Source: Armatimonadota bacterium (GTDB lineage Bacteria > Sysuimicrobiota > Sysuimicrobiia > Sysuimicrobiales > Humicultoraceae). From it: a DNA stretch of 10,077 bases. The stretch covers positions 1 to 10,077 of the forward strand of contig JACQGZ010000113.1 of assembly GCA_016199305.1 (NCBI GenBank). Reading direction: 5' to 3'. The notes under the pieces are model-generated. The model was not told where the DNA came from, did not search any database, and was given only the letters and a program-made list of their open reading frames with translations. Positions 1-6,171 of the stretch are shown here, in pieces. Within the stretch, counting starts at the first letter, position 1. Each line of letters opens with the position of its first letter. The position numbers and the translations under genes are program-made.

Positions 1-1
1 A

Positions 2-730
2 CCCGCGCCGGCGCTCGCCCCCGCGCACCCGCGTCGCGAGCGAGTCGGGCAGCAGGTGCCCCCGCGCGTCTACCAGGACGCGCCGCAGGGGCACCGGGCG
101 CTCCTCTTCGCGGACGACGGCCGGGGGCCGCCCCCGGACGCGACCCAGCCAGGTGGCCAAATCGTCGACGTTCTGCAGCGTCGCCGAGAGCAGCAGCAAC
201 CGCGTCGCGGCGGGCGCCAGGAGCAGAATCTCCTCCCAGGCCACGCCCCGTTCGGGATCGCCCAGGTAGTGCGCCTCGTCCAACACGGCCAGGTGCGGCA
301 CCAGCCGCCCGTCGTAGAGGGCGTTGCGCAGGATCTCCGTCGTGGCCACGATGACCGGGGCGTGCGGCCGCACCCGCCGCTCTCCCGTCAGGAGCCCGAC
401 GCGCTCGCTCCCGTAGAGCCGCTGAAAGCGGTGGAATTTCTGATTGGAGAGCGCCTTGAGCGGGGTCGTGTACCACGCCGTGCCTTCGGTCGCCAGCACC
501 TGCTCCATCGCGTGCTCGGCGATCCAGGTCTTGCCACTGCCGGTGGGCGCCGAGACGAGGACGTCGTCCCCCTGCACCGCCGCCAGAGCCTCCAGTTGAA
601 ACCGCGCCGGGACGAATGGCCCCGGGGGGACCTCGCCGACCTCTTTGAGAAGCGAATCCAGGCCTGAATGAAGGCGGATGGACGCCGATTTATCCACCGG
701 AGGATCCGCACTCGTGAGAATGCGCCGCAT
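2..730 (-). CDS. Ski2-like DExH-box helicase, N-terminal part (runs off left edge)
   Basis: This is the first 243 residues of an ATP-dependent superfamily 2 helicase; the C-terminus lies beyond the left edge. Helicase motifs appear in the right order: Q-motif-like FQLEAL (44-49), Walker A APTGSGKT (61-68), motif Ia TPLKALSNQK (89-98), ATTEILRNALY (129-139), motif II DEAH (151-154), and motif III SATLQN (182-187). The TPLKALSNQK, TTEILRN and DEAH combination is typical of the Ski2/Mtr4/HelY branch, whose members unwind structured RNA and act in RNA processing or decay. The cellular target cannot be read from this fragment. The reading frame is open back to ATG at 728-730, but no good ribosome-binding site precedes it, and the first 23 or so residues look unlike the family. 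The true start could therefore be downstream, for example at the GTG of codon 12. The gene is divergent from the toxin-antitoxin pair and its start sits beside that pair's promoter. Confidence 0.9.
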   Translation of the reverse strand, partial: MRRILTSADPPVDKSASIRLHSGLDSLLKEVGEVPPGPFVPARFQLEALAAVQGDDVLVSAPTGSGKTWIAEHAMEQVLATEGTAWYTTPLKALSNQKFHRFQRLYGSERVGLLTGERRVRPHAPVIVATTEILRNALYDGRLVPHLAVLDEAHYLGDPERGVAWEEILLLAPAATRLLLLSATLQNVDDLATWLGRVRGRPPAVVREEERPVPLRRVLVDARGHLLPDSLATRVRGGERRRG

Positions 731-738
731 GATATACT
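730..738 (+). promoter_or_regulatory. Extended -10 promoter element for the toxin-antitoxin operon
   Basis: The sequence TGATATACT contains a TGn extension followed by TATACT, which matches the sigma-70 extended -10 consensus closely. It would place the transcription start near 745, about 30 bases before the antitoxin start. No good -35 hexamer is seen, which is compatible with an extended -10 promoter. It overlaps the presumed helicase start codon on the other strand. Confidence 0.5.
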
Positions 739-756
739 GTGGTCACAATGACCACA
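738..756. promoter_or_regulatory. Inverted repeat, probable antitoxin autoregulatory operator
   Basis: A perfect inverted repeat, TGTGGTCA and TGACCACA, is separated by the three bases CAA. It begins at the last base of the plus-strand -10 element and covers the predicted transcription start of the toxin-antitoxin genes. Phd/YefM and VapB antitoxins usually bind such palindromes in their own promoters with help from the toxin. That this one is the operator is inferred from position and symmetry. Confidence 0.6.
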
Positions 757-761
757 TTGTA
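756..761 (-). promoter_or_regulatory. Possible -10 element for the helicase gene
   Basis: On the minus strand these bases read TACAAT, one mismatch from TATAAT. They would start transcription near 749, about 20 bases upstream of the presumed helicase ATG. No convincing -35 element is visible. If real, this promoter faces the toxin-antitoxin promoter across the inverted repeat. Confidence 0.3.
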
Positions 762-776
762 ACGGAGGCGGCGGTG

Positions 777-1067
777 GTGCGGAAGGTCGGAGTGCGGGAA
801 GCTAAGGCGCGGCTGAGCCAGCTGCTGAAAGACGTGGAGCAGGGGCGTGAGTGGACCATCACTGCGCGAGGACGACCTATTGCGCGTCTCGTCCCCGCGG
901 CAAAGAGTGAAACTGTCGAGGAGTGGGTCGCTCGTTTGGAAAAGGAAGGCCGGTTGATTCCTCCGCCTCCAGGTGCACACTGGCCGCCCCGTCCGTTGAA
1001 GGTATCCCGGAAGGTAGCCAATCTGGCTCAGAAATGGCTGAGAGAAGGCCGTGACGGCAAGTGGTGA
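777..1067 (+). CDS. Type II antitoxin, Phd/YefM (VapB-like) family
   Basis: A 96-residue protein. The N-terminal pattern VGVREAKARLSQLLKDVEQG (4-23), then ITARGRPIARLVP, is the Phd/YefM DNA-binding dimerisation fold: an AK-LS-LL helix followed by a strand carrying the RGRP-ARL sequence. The C-terminal half is charged and proline-rich and would be the toxin-binding tail. The start is GTG 777 because GGAGG at 764-768 lies 8 bases upstream; the adjacent GTG at 774 is the alternative. The reading frame extends further upstream, but that part crosses the promoter and operator and is not protein-like. The toxin gene follows directly. The protein is expected to neutralise the toxin and repress the shared promoter through the inverted repeat at 738-756. 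Confidence 0.85.
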   Translation: MRKVGVREAKARLSQLLKDVEQGREWTITARGRPIARLVPAAKSETVEEWVARLEKEGRLIPPPPGAHWPPRPLKVSRKVANLAQKWLREGRDGKW

Positions 1068-1071
1068 GGGG
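1066..1071 (+). promoter_or_regulatory. Ribosome-binding site that decides the toxin start
   Basis: GAGGGG lies 7 bases before GTG 1079, and no comparable site precedes the GTGs at 1061 or 1064. It overlaps the antitoxin stop codon, so toxin translation can be coupled to antitoxin translation. Confidence 0.5.
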
Positions 1072-1078
1072 ACCGGCC

Positions 1079-1498
1079 GTGGTTCTCTATTGGGATAGCT
1101 CGGCCGTCATCTCAGCTCTGTTCCGCGATCTGCATCACGACGAAGGTTCGTCGTGGGCGGGACGCACCGGAACGCACATCATTTCCACTCTTGCCTGGGC
1201 GGAGGTTTTGGCCGTCATCTCCCGCTTCCAGCGAGAGCGAAAGGCTTCTGCTACTGCCGCAGACGCCGCCCGTCAGGAAATCGATCGAACACGATGGACG
1301 CGTGTTCAAGAATCGCCAGGTTGGATCACCATACGAGATCTCGGATCACGGTGGCCTCTAGGCGGGCCCGACCTCTGGCACCTGGCCCTGGCGAAGACGC
1401 TCCAGCAGGAGCGGCCTGAACTCCGGCTGCTCTCCTTTGATGTTCGCCTGGCGAAAGCAGCAGCGGGCGAGGGCCTGGCTCCCACTACCTCCACTTAA
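1079..1498 (+). CDS. PIN-domain ribonuclease toxin, VapC-like
   Basis: A 139-residue PIN-domain protein, the usual VapC length. All four acidic residues of the metal-dependent RNase site are present: Asp6 in YWDSSAV, Glu42 in AWAEVLA, Asp98 in GGPDLWHLALA and Asp121 in LSFDVRLAKAA. Enzymes of this family cleave specific tRNAs or rRNA and stop translation until antitoxin is restored; the RNA target cannot be read from the sequence. GTG 1079 is chosen because it has a ribosome-binding site and gives the typical VapC N-terminus; GTG 1061 and GTG 1064 remain possible. The first 60 bases after the start codon are about 55 percent GC by direct count, lower than the flanking genes, which fits a mobile toxin-antitoxin module. 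Its 3' end overlaps the convergent dehydrogenase gene by 14 bases. Confidence 0.87.
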   Translation: MVLYWDSSAVISALFRDLHHDEGSSWAGRTGTHIISTLAWAEVLAVISRFQRERKASATAADAARQEIDRTRWTRVQESPGWITIRDLGSRWPLGGPDLWHLALAKTLQQERPELRLLSFDVRLAKAAAGEGLAPTTST

Positions 1499-3035
1499 GC
1501 GACGTCACCTTCGGCTGCAGGAAATACAGGAGGTAGTCGGGCCCGCCGACCTTCGCGTCGGTGCCGCTCATGTTGAACCCGCCGAAGGGGTGGACGCCGA
1601 CGAGGGCCCCGCTGGACTTCCGGTTGATGTAGAGGTTGCCGGCGTGGAACTCCGCCCGGGCGCGGGCGATCTTGGCCGGATTCTTCGTGAACACGGCTCC
1701 AGTCAGCCCGTACTCCGTCCCGTTGGCGATCGCCAGGGCGTCGTCGAAGTCGCGCGCCTTGATCACCGCCACCACCGGCCCGAAGATCTCCTCCTGGGCG
1801 ATGCGCGCCCGTGGATCCACGTCCGCGAAGACCGTCGGCTGGATGTAGTGGCCGTTGCCGTCGGCCGGCTCTCCGCCCGCGGCCAGCCGGCCCTCCTGCC
1901 TGCCGATGTCGATGTAGCCCATGATGCTCTGGCGGGCGCGCTCGTTGATCACGGGGCCGGCGGGGTAGTTCTCCGCGGCGGGGCCGACCTCGAGGGCCCG
2001 CACCTGCTCGACGAAGGCGTCCAGGACATTGCGGTAGACGGGCGCGGTGACGACCAGCCGCGAACCGGCCGAGCACTTCTGCCCCTGGAAGCCGTAGCCC
2101 GACGCCACCGCCGCGCGCACCGCCTCGTCCAGGTCCGCCTCCTCGTCCACGATCACCGCGTTCTTGCCGCCCATCTCGCAGATGACGCGCTTCAGCCAGA
2201 TCTGCCCCTCGCTCACCCTGGCCGCCTGCTGGTAAAGGCGAATTCCCACCTCTTTGCTGCCGGTGAAGGCGATCATGCGCACGCGCGGATGGAGCACCAG
2301 GGTGTCGCCGACCTCTCCGCCCGAGCCGGTGACGATGTTGAGCACCCCGGGGGGCAGGCCGGCTTCTTCCATCACCTCGGAGAAGACGTAGGCGTTGGCG
2401 GGGGAATCGCTGCTGGGCTTCATCACCACGGTGTTGCCGGCGGCGATCGCCCCGACAGCCATGCCCATCGGGATGGCGAGCGGAAAGTTCCAGGGCGGGA
2501 TCACCGCGACGACGCCCAGCGGGATATAGGTGTAGTCCGTGTACTCCTGCGGGTGCGGGGCCATGGGCTGGCCGCGCGCATAGCGCAGCGCCTCGCGGGC
2601 GAAGTACTCCAGGTGGTCGACCGACTCCGCGACGTCGGCGTCGGCTTCCCCCCAGTTCTTTCCGACCTCGTAGACCTGCCAGGCCGCGGCGACGTAGCGG
2701 CGCCGGCGCAGGATGTCGGCGGCGCGCAGCAGCAGGGCGGCCCGCTCCTCCGCGTGGACCAGGCGCCACGACTGGAAGGCGCGCTCGGCCGCCTCGACCG
2801 CCCGCGCCACCTCTCGCGCGGAGGCCTTCTCCAGCACGGCGACGACCTCGTCCTGGTTGGAGGGGCTGCGGGAGTAGAATTTGTCGAAGGCGGTGACGCG
2901 CTCTCCGCCGATGACGAGGGGCAGCTTCTTACCGAGTTCCCGCTGCACCTGGGCCAGGGCCGCTTTCATCTGGCTGAGGCCGGTCTCGGTGGAGAAGTCG
3001 GTGAACGGCTCGTTGCGGAACTCCGGGAGTCCCAC
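1485..3035 (-). CDS. L-glutamate gamma-semialdehyde (P5C) dehydrogenase
   Basis: A complete 516-residue aldehyde dehydrogenase that oxidises glutamate semialdehyde to glutamate with NAD+, the second step of proline breakdown, in the cytoplasm. The early N-terminal pattern FRNEPFTDF (6-14) and PLVIGGERV (39-47) is typical of the PruA/RocA monofunctional group. Other landmarks are PPWNFP (180-185), FTGSKEVG (257-264), catalytic Glu287 in EMGGKN, catalytic Cys321 in GQKCSAGSR, and EEIFGPV (415-421). Length and catalytic positions are almost identical to those I recall for the Thermus thermophilus enzyme (516 residues, Cys322). The start is GTG with GGAGGT six bases upstream, and a minus-strand TATAAT lies just before that. 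No proline dehydrogenase is visible nearby. RocA/PruA-type is the best name; a different aldehyde substrate is less likely. Confidence 0.93.
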   Translation of the reverse strand: MGLPEFRNEPFTDFSTETGLSQMKAALAQVQRELGKKLPLVIGGERVTAFDKFYSRSPSNQDEVVAVLEKASAREVARAVEAAERAFQSWRLVHAEERAALLLRAADILRRRRYVAAAWQVYEVGKNWGEADADVAESVDHLEYFAREALRYARGQPMAPHPQEYTDYTYIPLGVVAVIPPWNFPLAIPMGMAVGAIAAGNTVVMKPSSDSPANAYVFSEVMEEAGLPPGVLNIVTGSGGEVGDTLVLHPRVRMIAFTGSKEVGIRLYQQAARVSEGQIWLKRVICEMGGKNAVIVDEEADLDEAVRAAVASGYGFQGQKCSAGSRLVVTAPVYRNVLDAFVEQVRALEVGPAAENYPAGPVINERARQSIMGYIDIGRQEGRLAAGGEPADGNGHYIQPTVFADVDPRARIAQEEIFGPVVAVIKARDFDDALAIANGTEYGLTGAVFTKNPAKIARARAEFHAGNLYINRKSSGALVGVHPFGGFNMSGTDAKVGGPDYLLYFLQPKVTSLKWR

Positions 3036-3064
3036 GGCGGCACCTCCAGCGGCAATCCGTCCCT

Positions 3065-3072
3065 ATTATAAT
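3065..3072. promoter_or_regulatory. Palindromic double -10 element between tRNA-Ser and the dehydrogenase gene
   Basis: ATTATAAT is its own reverse complement, so TATAAT can be read on the plus strand at 3067-3072 and on the minus strand at 3070-3065. The plus-strand copy ends six bases before the tRNA. The minus-strand copy would start the dehydrogenase message near 3058, before its ribosome-binding site. It is the only AT-rich spot in the 43-base gap. Neither direction shows a convincing -35 hexamer. Confidence 0.6.
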
Positions 3073-3078
3073 GAGGCC

Positions 3079-3168
3079 GGAGAGGTGCCGGAGCGGACGA
3101 ACGGGGCTGCCTTGAAAGCAGCTAGGGCGGAAACGCTCTCGTGGGTTCGAATCCCACCCTCTCCGCCA
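3079..3168 (+). tRNA. tRNA-Ser (anticodon UGA)
   Basis: A complete class II tRNA of 90 bases including the encoded CCA. The acceptor stem GGAGAGG (3079-3085) pairs with CCTCTCC (3158-3164), followed by discriminator G3165 and CCA at 3166-3168. The anticodon stem GCTGC/GCAGC (3106-3110 and 3118-3122) closes the loop CTTGAAA, with anticodon TGA at 3113-3115 reading UCA codons. The long variable arm AGGGCG-GAAA-CGCTCT is characteristic of tRNA-Ser. The T arm GTGGG/CCCAC (3141-3145 and 3153-3157) encloses TTCGAAT. No integrated element or duplicated 3' end is seen next to it. Confidence 0.97.
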
Positions 3169-3185
3169 GCCGTCTTTCGCCTGGG

Positions 3186-3407
3186 ATGCGCCTCTCGGTC
3201 ACCGTCATCCCCAACGCCCGTAGTCCGCGGGTTGAGCCCGTCTCGGGAGGGCACCTCCGGGTTGCTGTGCCCGCTCCGGCGCGCGAGGGGCGGGCCAACG
3301 CGGCGTTGATCGACATCCTGGCCAAGCACTTCGGAATTCCCCGGTCCGGGATTCGGATCGTGCGGGGCGCATCGAGCCGCCACAAAGTCGTTCAGCTCAA
3401 GGAATGA
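3186..3407 (+). CDS. DUF167 (YggU-like) family protein
   Basis: A 73-residue protein of a small, widely conserved family of unknown function. Family hallmarks are the opening strand with VIPNAR (8-13), the segment VAVPAPAREGRANAALIDIL with its conserved EGRAN-A core, and the end SSRHKVVQL, corresponding to the usual G-SRxKxV pattern. It is slightly shorter than many relatives (about 75-100). ATG 3186 is chosen because it begins the domain; an upstream ATG in the same frame lies inside the tRNA and is rejected. No strong ribosome-binding site precedes it. It starts 17 bases after the tRNA CCA end with no terminator between, so it is probably transcribed with the tRNA. Its end overlaps the convergent transporter gene by 11 bases. 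Confidence 0.85.
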   Translation: MRLSVTVIPNARSPRVEPVSGGHLRVAVPAPAREGRANAALIDILAKHFGIPRSGIRIVRGASSRHKVVQLKE

Positions 3408-4319
3408 CCGCGGCCGGCCTGCGCTGCACCATCCACAGGCCGAGGAGCACGAGTGCCCCGCCCGCGACGACCGGCGCAGTCAGACGCTCTCCCAGGACGA
3501 TCACCGAAGACAGGACCCCGATGACAGGGACGAGGAACGCGAACGGCGTGGCGCGCACCGCGCCCACTCGGTGCACCCCTTCGTAGAAGAAGACGAAGGC
3601 CAGGACTGTGCCGAAGACCCCCAGGTAGAGCAGGCCCAGGTAGGCGGGAGGAGGCGACGCCAGCAGGGGACGCCAGCCCCGTTCCGCGATGGCGAACGGC
3701 AGCAGCAGCAGCGTGCCGCTGACCGTTGCGTACAGGGTAGCCAGCACCGGATTGTAGCGTGTCGTGGCCGCCTTCCCGACCAGAGAGTAGATCGCCCAGC
3801 AGAACGCGCCGAGAAAGAAAAGCAGATCCCCCAGGAGGCGCAGACGGCTCCCGTTTTCTCCGGGGCTCATCACCAGGATCAACCCGGCGAAGGCCACTCC
3901 GAGACCGAGGCGCCCCACCGGCTGATCCGCTCCCGCTGCACCGGCCAGGCGAGCGCCGCGGTCAAGATCGGCGCCAGACCCGGAACGATGATCGCCCCGT
4001 CGGAGGCCGGCGCGAGCTTGAGGCCATAGAGGAAGAGCACGTTGTAGGCCGCTACGGCCGTGCTGCCCATCGCCAGGATCAGAGGCAGGTCGGCTAGGCC
4101 GAGGCGGCGCGTGGCGGACCCTTTCGCCTGCGCCCACGCCCATAGAAGCGCCGAAGCCAGCGCGAAGCGGGTGGTGGCGAGGGTGAGGGGCGGAATCGCG
4201 TTGACCGCCAGTTTGGCCGCCACCCATGTGCCGCCAAAGAAGATGACCGAGAAGGTCAGCAGCACATACGCCGTTCGCGTCTGTGCATTCATCGACGGAG
4301 ACGATGTCACGGAGCCCAT
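3397..4319 (-). pseudogene. EamA/DMT-family transporter interrupted by a frameshift
   Basis: Two adjoining minus-strand frames together encode one drug/metabolite-transporter permease, a ten-helix inner-membrane protein made of two EamA repeats. The N-terminal frame covers the first half (YVLLTFSVIFFGGTWVAAKL through ASDGAIIVPGLAPILTAALAW) to RISRWG, then turns to nonsense and stops. The C-terminal frame resumes at RLGLGVAFAGLILVM and continues to the natural end at VQRRPAAVIP. The break falls at the CCCC run at 3913-3916 (GGGG on the coding strand): one extra G would restore RWGRLGLG and give about 307 residues, the normal family length. It may be a true inactivating deletion or a homopolymer read error. 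The start is uncertain: ATG 4319 follows GTGGGG, and ATG 4292 gives a shorter N-terminus. DMT substrates (amino acids, metabolites, drugs) cannot be predicted here. Confidence 0.85.
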
Positions 4320-4451
4320 TCTACCCCACCACGCCAGCGTGCCGCGGCGCATGTGACGATCTGACCGCGGCCCATCCGGGCAGGACTTGCCTCTTCTGCG
4401 CCCGAAGGACGAAGGGGTCTATCTGACTGCCGATCGTCGTAGGAGGCGTCG
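4320..4451. other. Divergent intergenic region ahead of the sugar-uptake cluster
   Basis: These 132 bases separate the minus-strand transporter gene from the plus-strand binding-protein gene and must hold the promoter of the cluster unless it is transcribed from elsewhere. I see no good -10/-35 pair, riboswitch or strong operator. TTGCCT at 4387-4392 could be a -35, but no suitable -10 stands at the correct distance. AGGAGG at 4441-4446 is the ribosome-binding site of the next gene. Confidence 0.4.
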
Positions 4452-5702
4452 ATGCAGAGGCTGTTGCTCCTGACCCTTGCCCTCGCGCTGCTTGTCGCCG
4501 TTGCAGGCGGGCCCGCGGCGGCCGCTCCCGAGGTCACGCTGGAGTTCTGGACCATCTCGCTGCAGCCGTTCTTCACCGACTACATCAACGGGATGATCGC
4601 GGCCTACGAACGGACCCACCCCGGGATCCGCATTCGCTGGGTGGACGTGCAGTTTGCGGCCATCGAACCGAAACTGCTGGCCTCCCTGGCCGGGGGCGTG
4701 GCGCCCGATGTCGTCAACCTGAACACCGAGATGGTCATCCGCCTGGCCGAGCAGGGCGTCCTGGTCGACATGGACGCGGCGGTGCCGGCGGCGGAGCGGC
4801 GACGCTACTTCGATGGCCTCTGGGCCTCCGCCCGCTTCCGCGGACGCACCTACGGCATCCCCTGGTATGTCGCGCCCAACGTGCTGGCGTACAACGCGGA
4901 GCTGTACAAGAAGGCCGGGCTGAACCCGCTCGACCCGCCCTCCACCGAAGATGAGGTCATCGCCCACGCCCGGACGATCAAAGATAAGACGCGCGTCTAC
5001 GGGTTCATGCCGAACGTCGACGGCATCCGCATGCTGCACCGGTTCCAGGAGAACGGTCTGCCTATCCTCAGCGCGGACCGCAGGCGCGCCGTCTTCAACT
5101 CAGCGGCGCACGTGGCCTACCTGGAGCGGTACGTGCAGTTGTTCAAACAGGACTACTTCCCCGAAGACACGCTGCGCCGCGGCTTCCTCGGCGCGACGGA
5201 GCGCTATAGCGCCGGGCAACTGGGCATCCTGACGACCGGGCCGCAGTTCCTGCTGCGCGTAAAGCAGGACAACCCGGACGTGTACGCGCAGACCTTTATC
5301 GCGCCCTATCCGAAAGGAAAGGGCAACGTCATCCACCTGGCCACGATGACTGTCACGGTCCCCAAGGCCAGCAAGTACGTCAAGGAGGCGGTGGAGTTCG
5401 GCATCTACGTCACCAACGACGAGAACCAGCTGCAGTTCAGCAAGCAGGTGGTGATCCTGCCGTCGACGCGCGGCGCGGCGGCCAACCCCTTCTTCAGGCA
5501 GGGCGGAGCGTCGGCGGAGGATAAGGCCCGCAAGATCGCCGCGGCGGAACTGCCGTTCGCGCGGGACCTGACGGTGGTCGTGCCGCGCGCGTCCGACCTG
5601 TACAAAGTCTTCCGTGAGGCGATCGAGAGCGCGTTCTTCGGACAGCGGACGGCAAAGGAGGCTCTGGACTGGGCGGTCACCCAATGGAACGCCCGCCTGT
5701 AG
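4452..5702 (+). CDS. ABC transporter extracellular solute-binding protein (sugar type)
   Basis: A 416-residue family 1 (MalE/UgpB-like) substrate-binding protein that captures a sugar or oligosaccharide outside the inner membrane and delivers it to the permeases. A Sec signal peptide (hydrophobic core 4-18) ends with PAAAA before PEVTLEFW, giving a signal peptidase I site near residue 24-25. No cysteine follows, so it is not a lipoprotein. Family features are TLEFWTIS (29-36), an early GGVAPDVVNL segment, and YGIPWYVAPNVLAYNAELYKKAGL in the hinge region. The C-terminal helix region AIESAFFGQRTAKEALDWAVTQWNARL is also typical. The start is ATG 4452, five bases after AGGAGG. It heads a run of five co-directional genes, including a GH20 enzyme and a MalF-type permease, so a beta-linked amino-sugar oligosaccharide is a reasonable ligand guess. 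That ligand is inferred from neighbours only. Confidence 0.9.
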   Translation: MQRLLLLTLALALLVAVAGGPAAAAPEVTLEFWTISLQPFFTDYINGMIAAYERTHPGIRIRWVDVQFAAIEPKLLASLAGGVAPDVVNLNTEMVIRLAEQGVLVDMDAAVPAAERRRYFDGLWASARFRGRTYGIPWYVAPNVLAYNAELYKKAGLNPLDPPSTEDEVIAHARTIKDKTRVYGFMPNVDGIRMLHRFQENGLPILSADRRRAVFNSAAHVAYLERYVQLFKQDYFPEDTLRRGFLGATERYSAGQLGILTTGPQFLLRVKQDNPDVYAQTFIAPYPKGKGNVIHLATMTVTVPKASKYVKEAVEFGIYVTNDENQLQFSKQVVILPSTRGAAANPFFRQGGASAEDKARKIAAAELPFARDLTVVVPRASDLYKVFREAIESAFFGQRTAKEALDWAVTQWNARL

Positions 5703-5747
5703 AGTAGAAGGGAAGTTCGAGTGGGGCGACTGGCGCAGTTGCGGGGG

Positions 5748-5753
5748 AAGGAG
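5748..5753 (+). promoter_or_regulatory. Ribosome-binding site that fixes the tautomerase start
   Basis: AAGGAG lies six bases before GTG 5760. This selects the start whose second codon is proline, over the upstream GTG at 5721 in the same frame. The choice matters because the proline is the catalytic residue. Confidence 0.75.
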
Positions 5754-5759
5754 TCACCT

Positions 5760-6146
5760 GTGCCGCTAGTACGGATTTCGGTCCGTAAGGGGCGCTCGCC
5801 CTCAGAGAAGCGCGCCTTGCTGGACGCGGTGCACTCGGCGCTCGTGGAGGCGTTTCACATCCCGGACTCCGACCGGAACCAGAGGCTCTCCGAGTACACG
5901 GCAGAGGAGTTTGAGACTCCGCCGGGGCGGACAGAATTGTACACGTTGGTAGAGATCACAGCGTTCCCAGGAAGATCGCCAGACGCAAAAGCAAATCTTT
6001 ATGGTGCCCTGGTGAGGAATCTCTCGGCGCTGGGAACCCAGCCCGGCGACGTGCTCATCGTCATCTCCGAACCGTCCATGGAAAACTGGGGCCTCAGGGG
6101 GACTCCCGCCAGCAACGTTGACCTCGGATTCAAAGTGGAAGTCTGA
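5760..6146 (+). CDS. Tautomerase family protein with N-terminal proline
   Basis: A 128-residue protein of the tautomerase superfamily (4-oxalocrotonate tautomerase/MIF fold), probably the Tautomerase_2-like group of about 130 residues. It starts Met-Pro-Leu-Val-Arg-Ile; Pro2 becomes the N-terminal catalytic base after methionine removal. Further family-like features are GRSPSEKRALLDAVHSALVEA, a central YTLVEITAFPGRS, and the end ENWGLRGTPASNVDLGFKVEV. These enzymes shift enol and keto forms of 2-oxo acids; the substrate here is unknown. It begins 57 bases after the binding-protein gene and ends 25 bases before the GH20 gene. Bases 5941-6000 are 48 percent GC by direct count, against 70 percent in 5521-5580 of the gene before it, so this gene may have been inserted into the cluster. 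It has no signal peptide and is cytoplasmic. Confidence 0.88.
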   Translation: MPLVRISVRKGRSPSEKRALLDAVHSALVEAFHIPDSDRNQRLSEYTAEEFETPPGRTELYTLVEITAFPGRSPDAKANLYGALVRNLSALGTQPGDVLIVISEPSMENWGLRGTPASNVDLGFKVEV

Positions 6147-6171
6147 ACACGATCTCTGACTGGATCAGACG

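Noticed and set aside
56..667. Plus-strand open frame of 203 codons at the left end
   Set aside because: It lies opposite the helicase, whose reading contains all expected SF2 motifs in order.
1437..3071. Long plus-strand open frame of 544 codons over the dehydrogenase gene
   Set aside because: It is the antisense shadow of the dehydrogenase; the translation is rich in Arg, His, Gly and Val with no domain, which is usual for GC-rich antisense frames.
3079..3168. tRNA-Ser as an integration site for a mobile element
   Set aside because: No integrase and no repeat of the tRNA 3' end is visible; ordinary genes follow on both sides.
4355..4438. Inverted repeat GACGATC ... GATCGTC flanking the binding-protein leader
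   Set aside because: Seven bases separated by 70 bases in a 130-base region is expected by chance fairly often, and no promoter element lies beside it.
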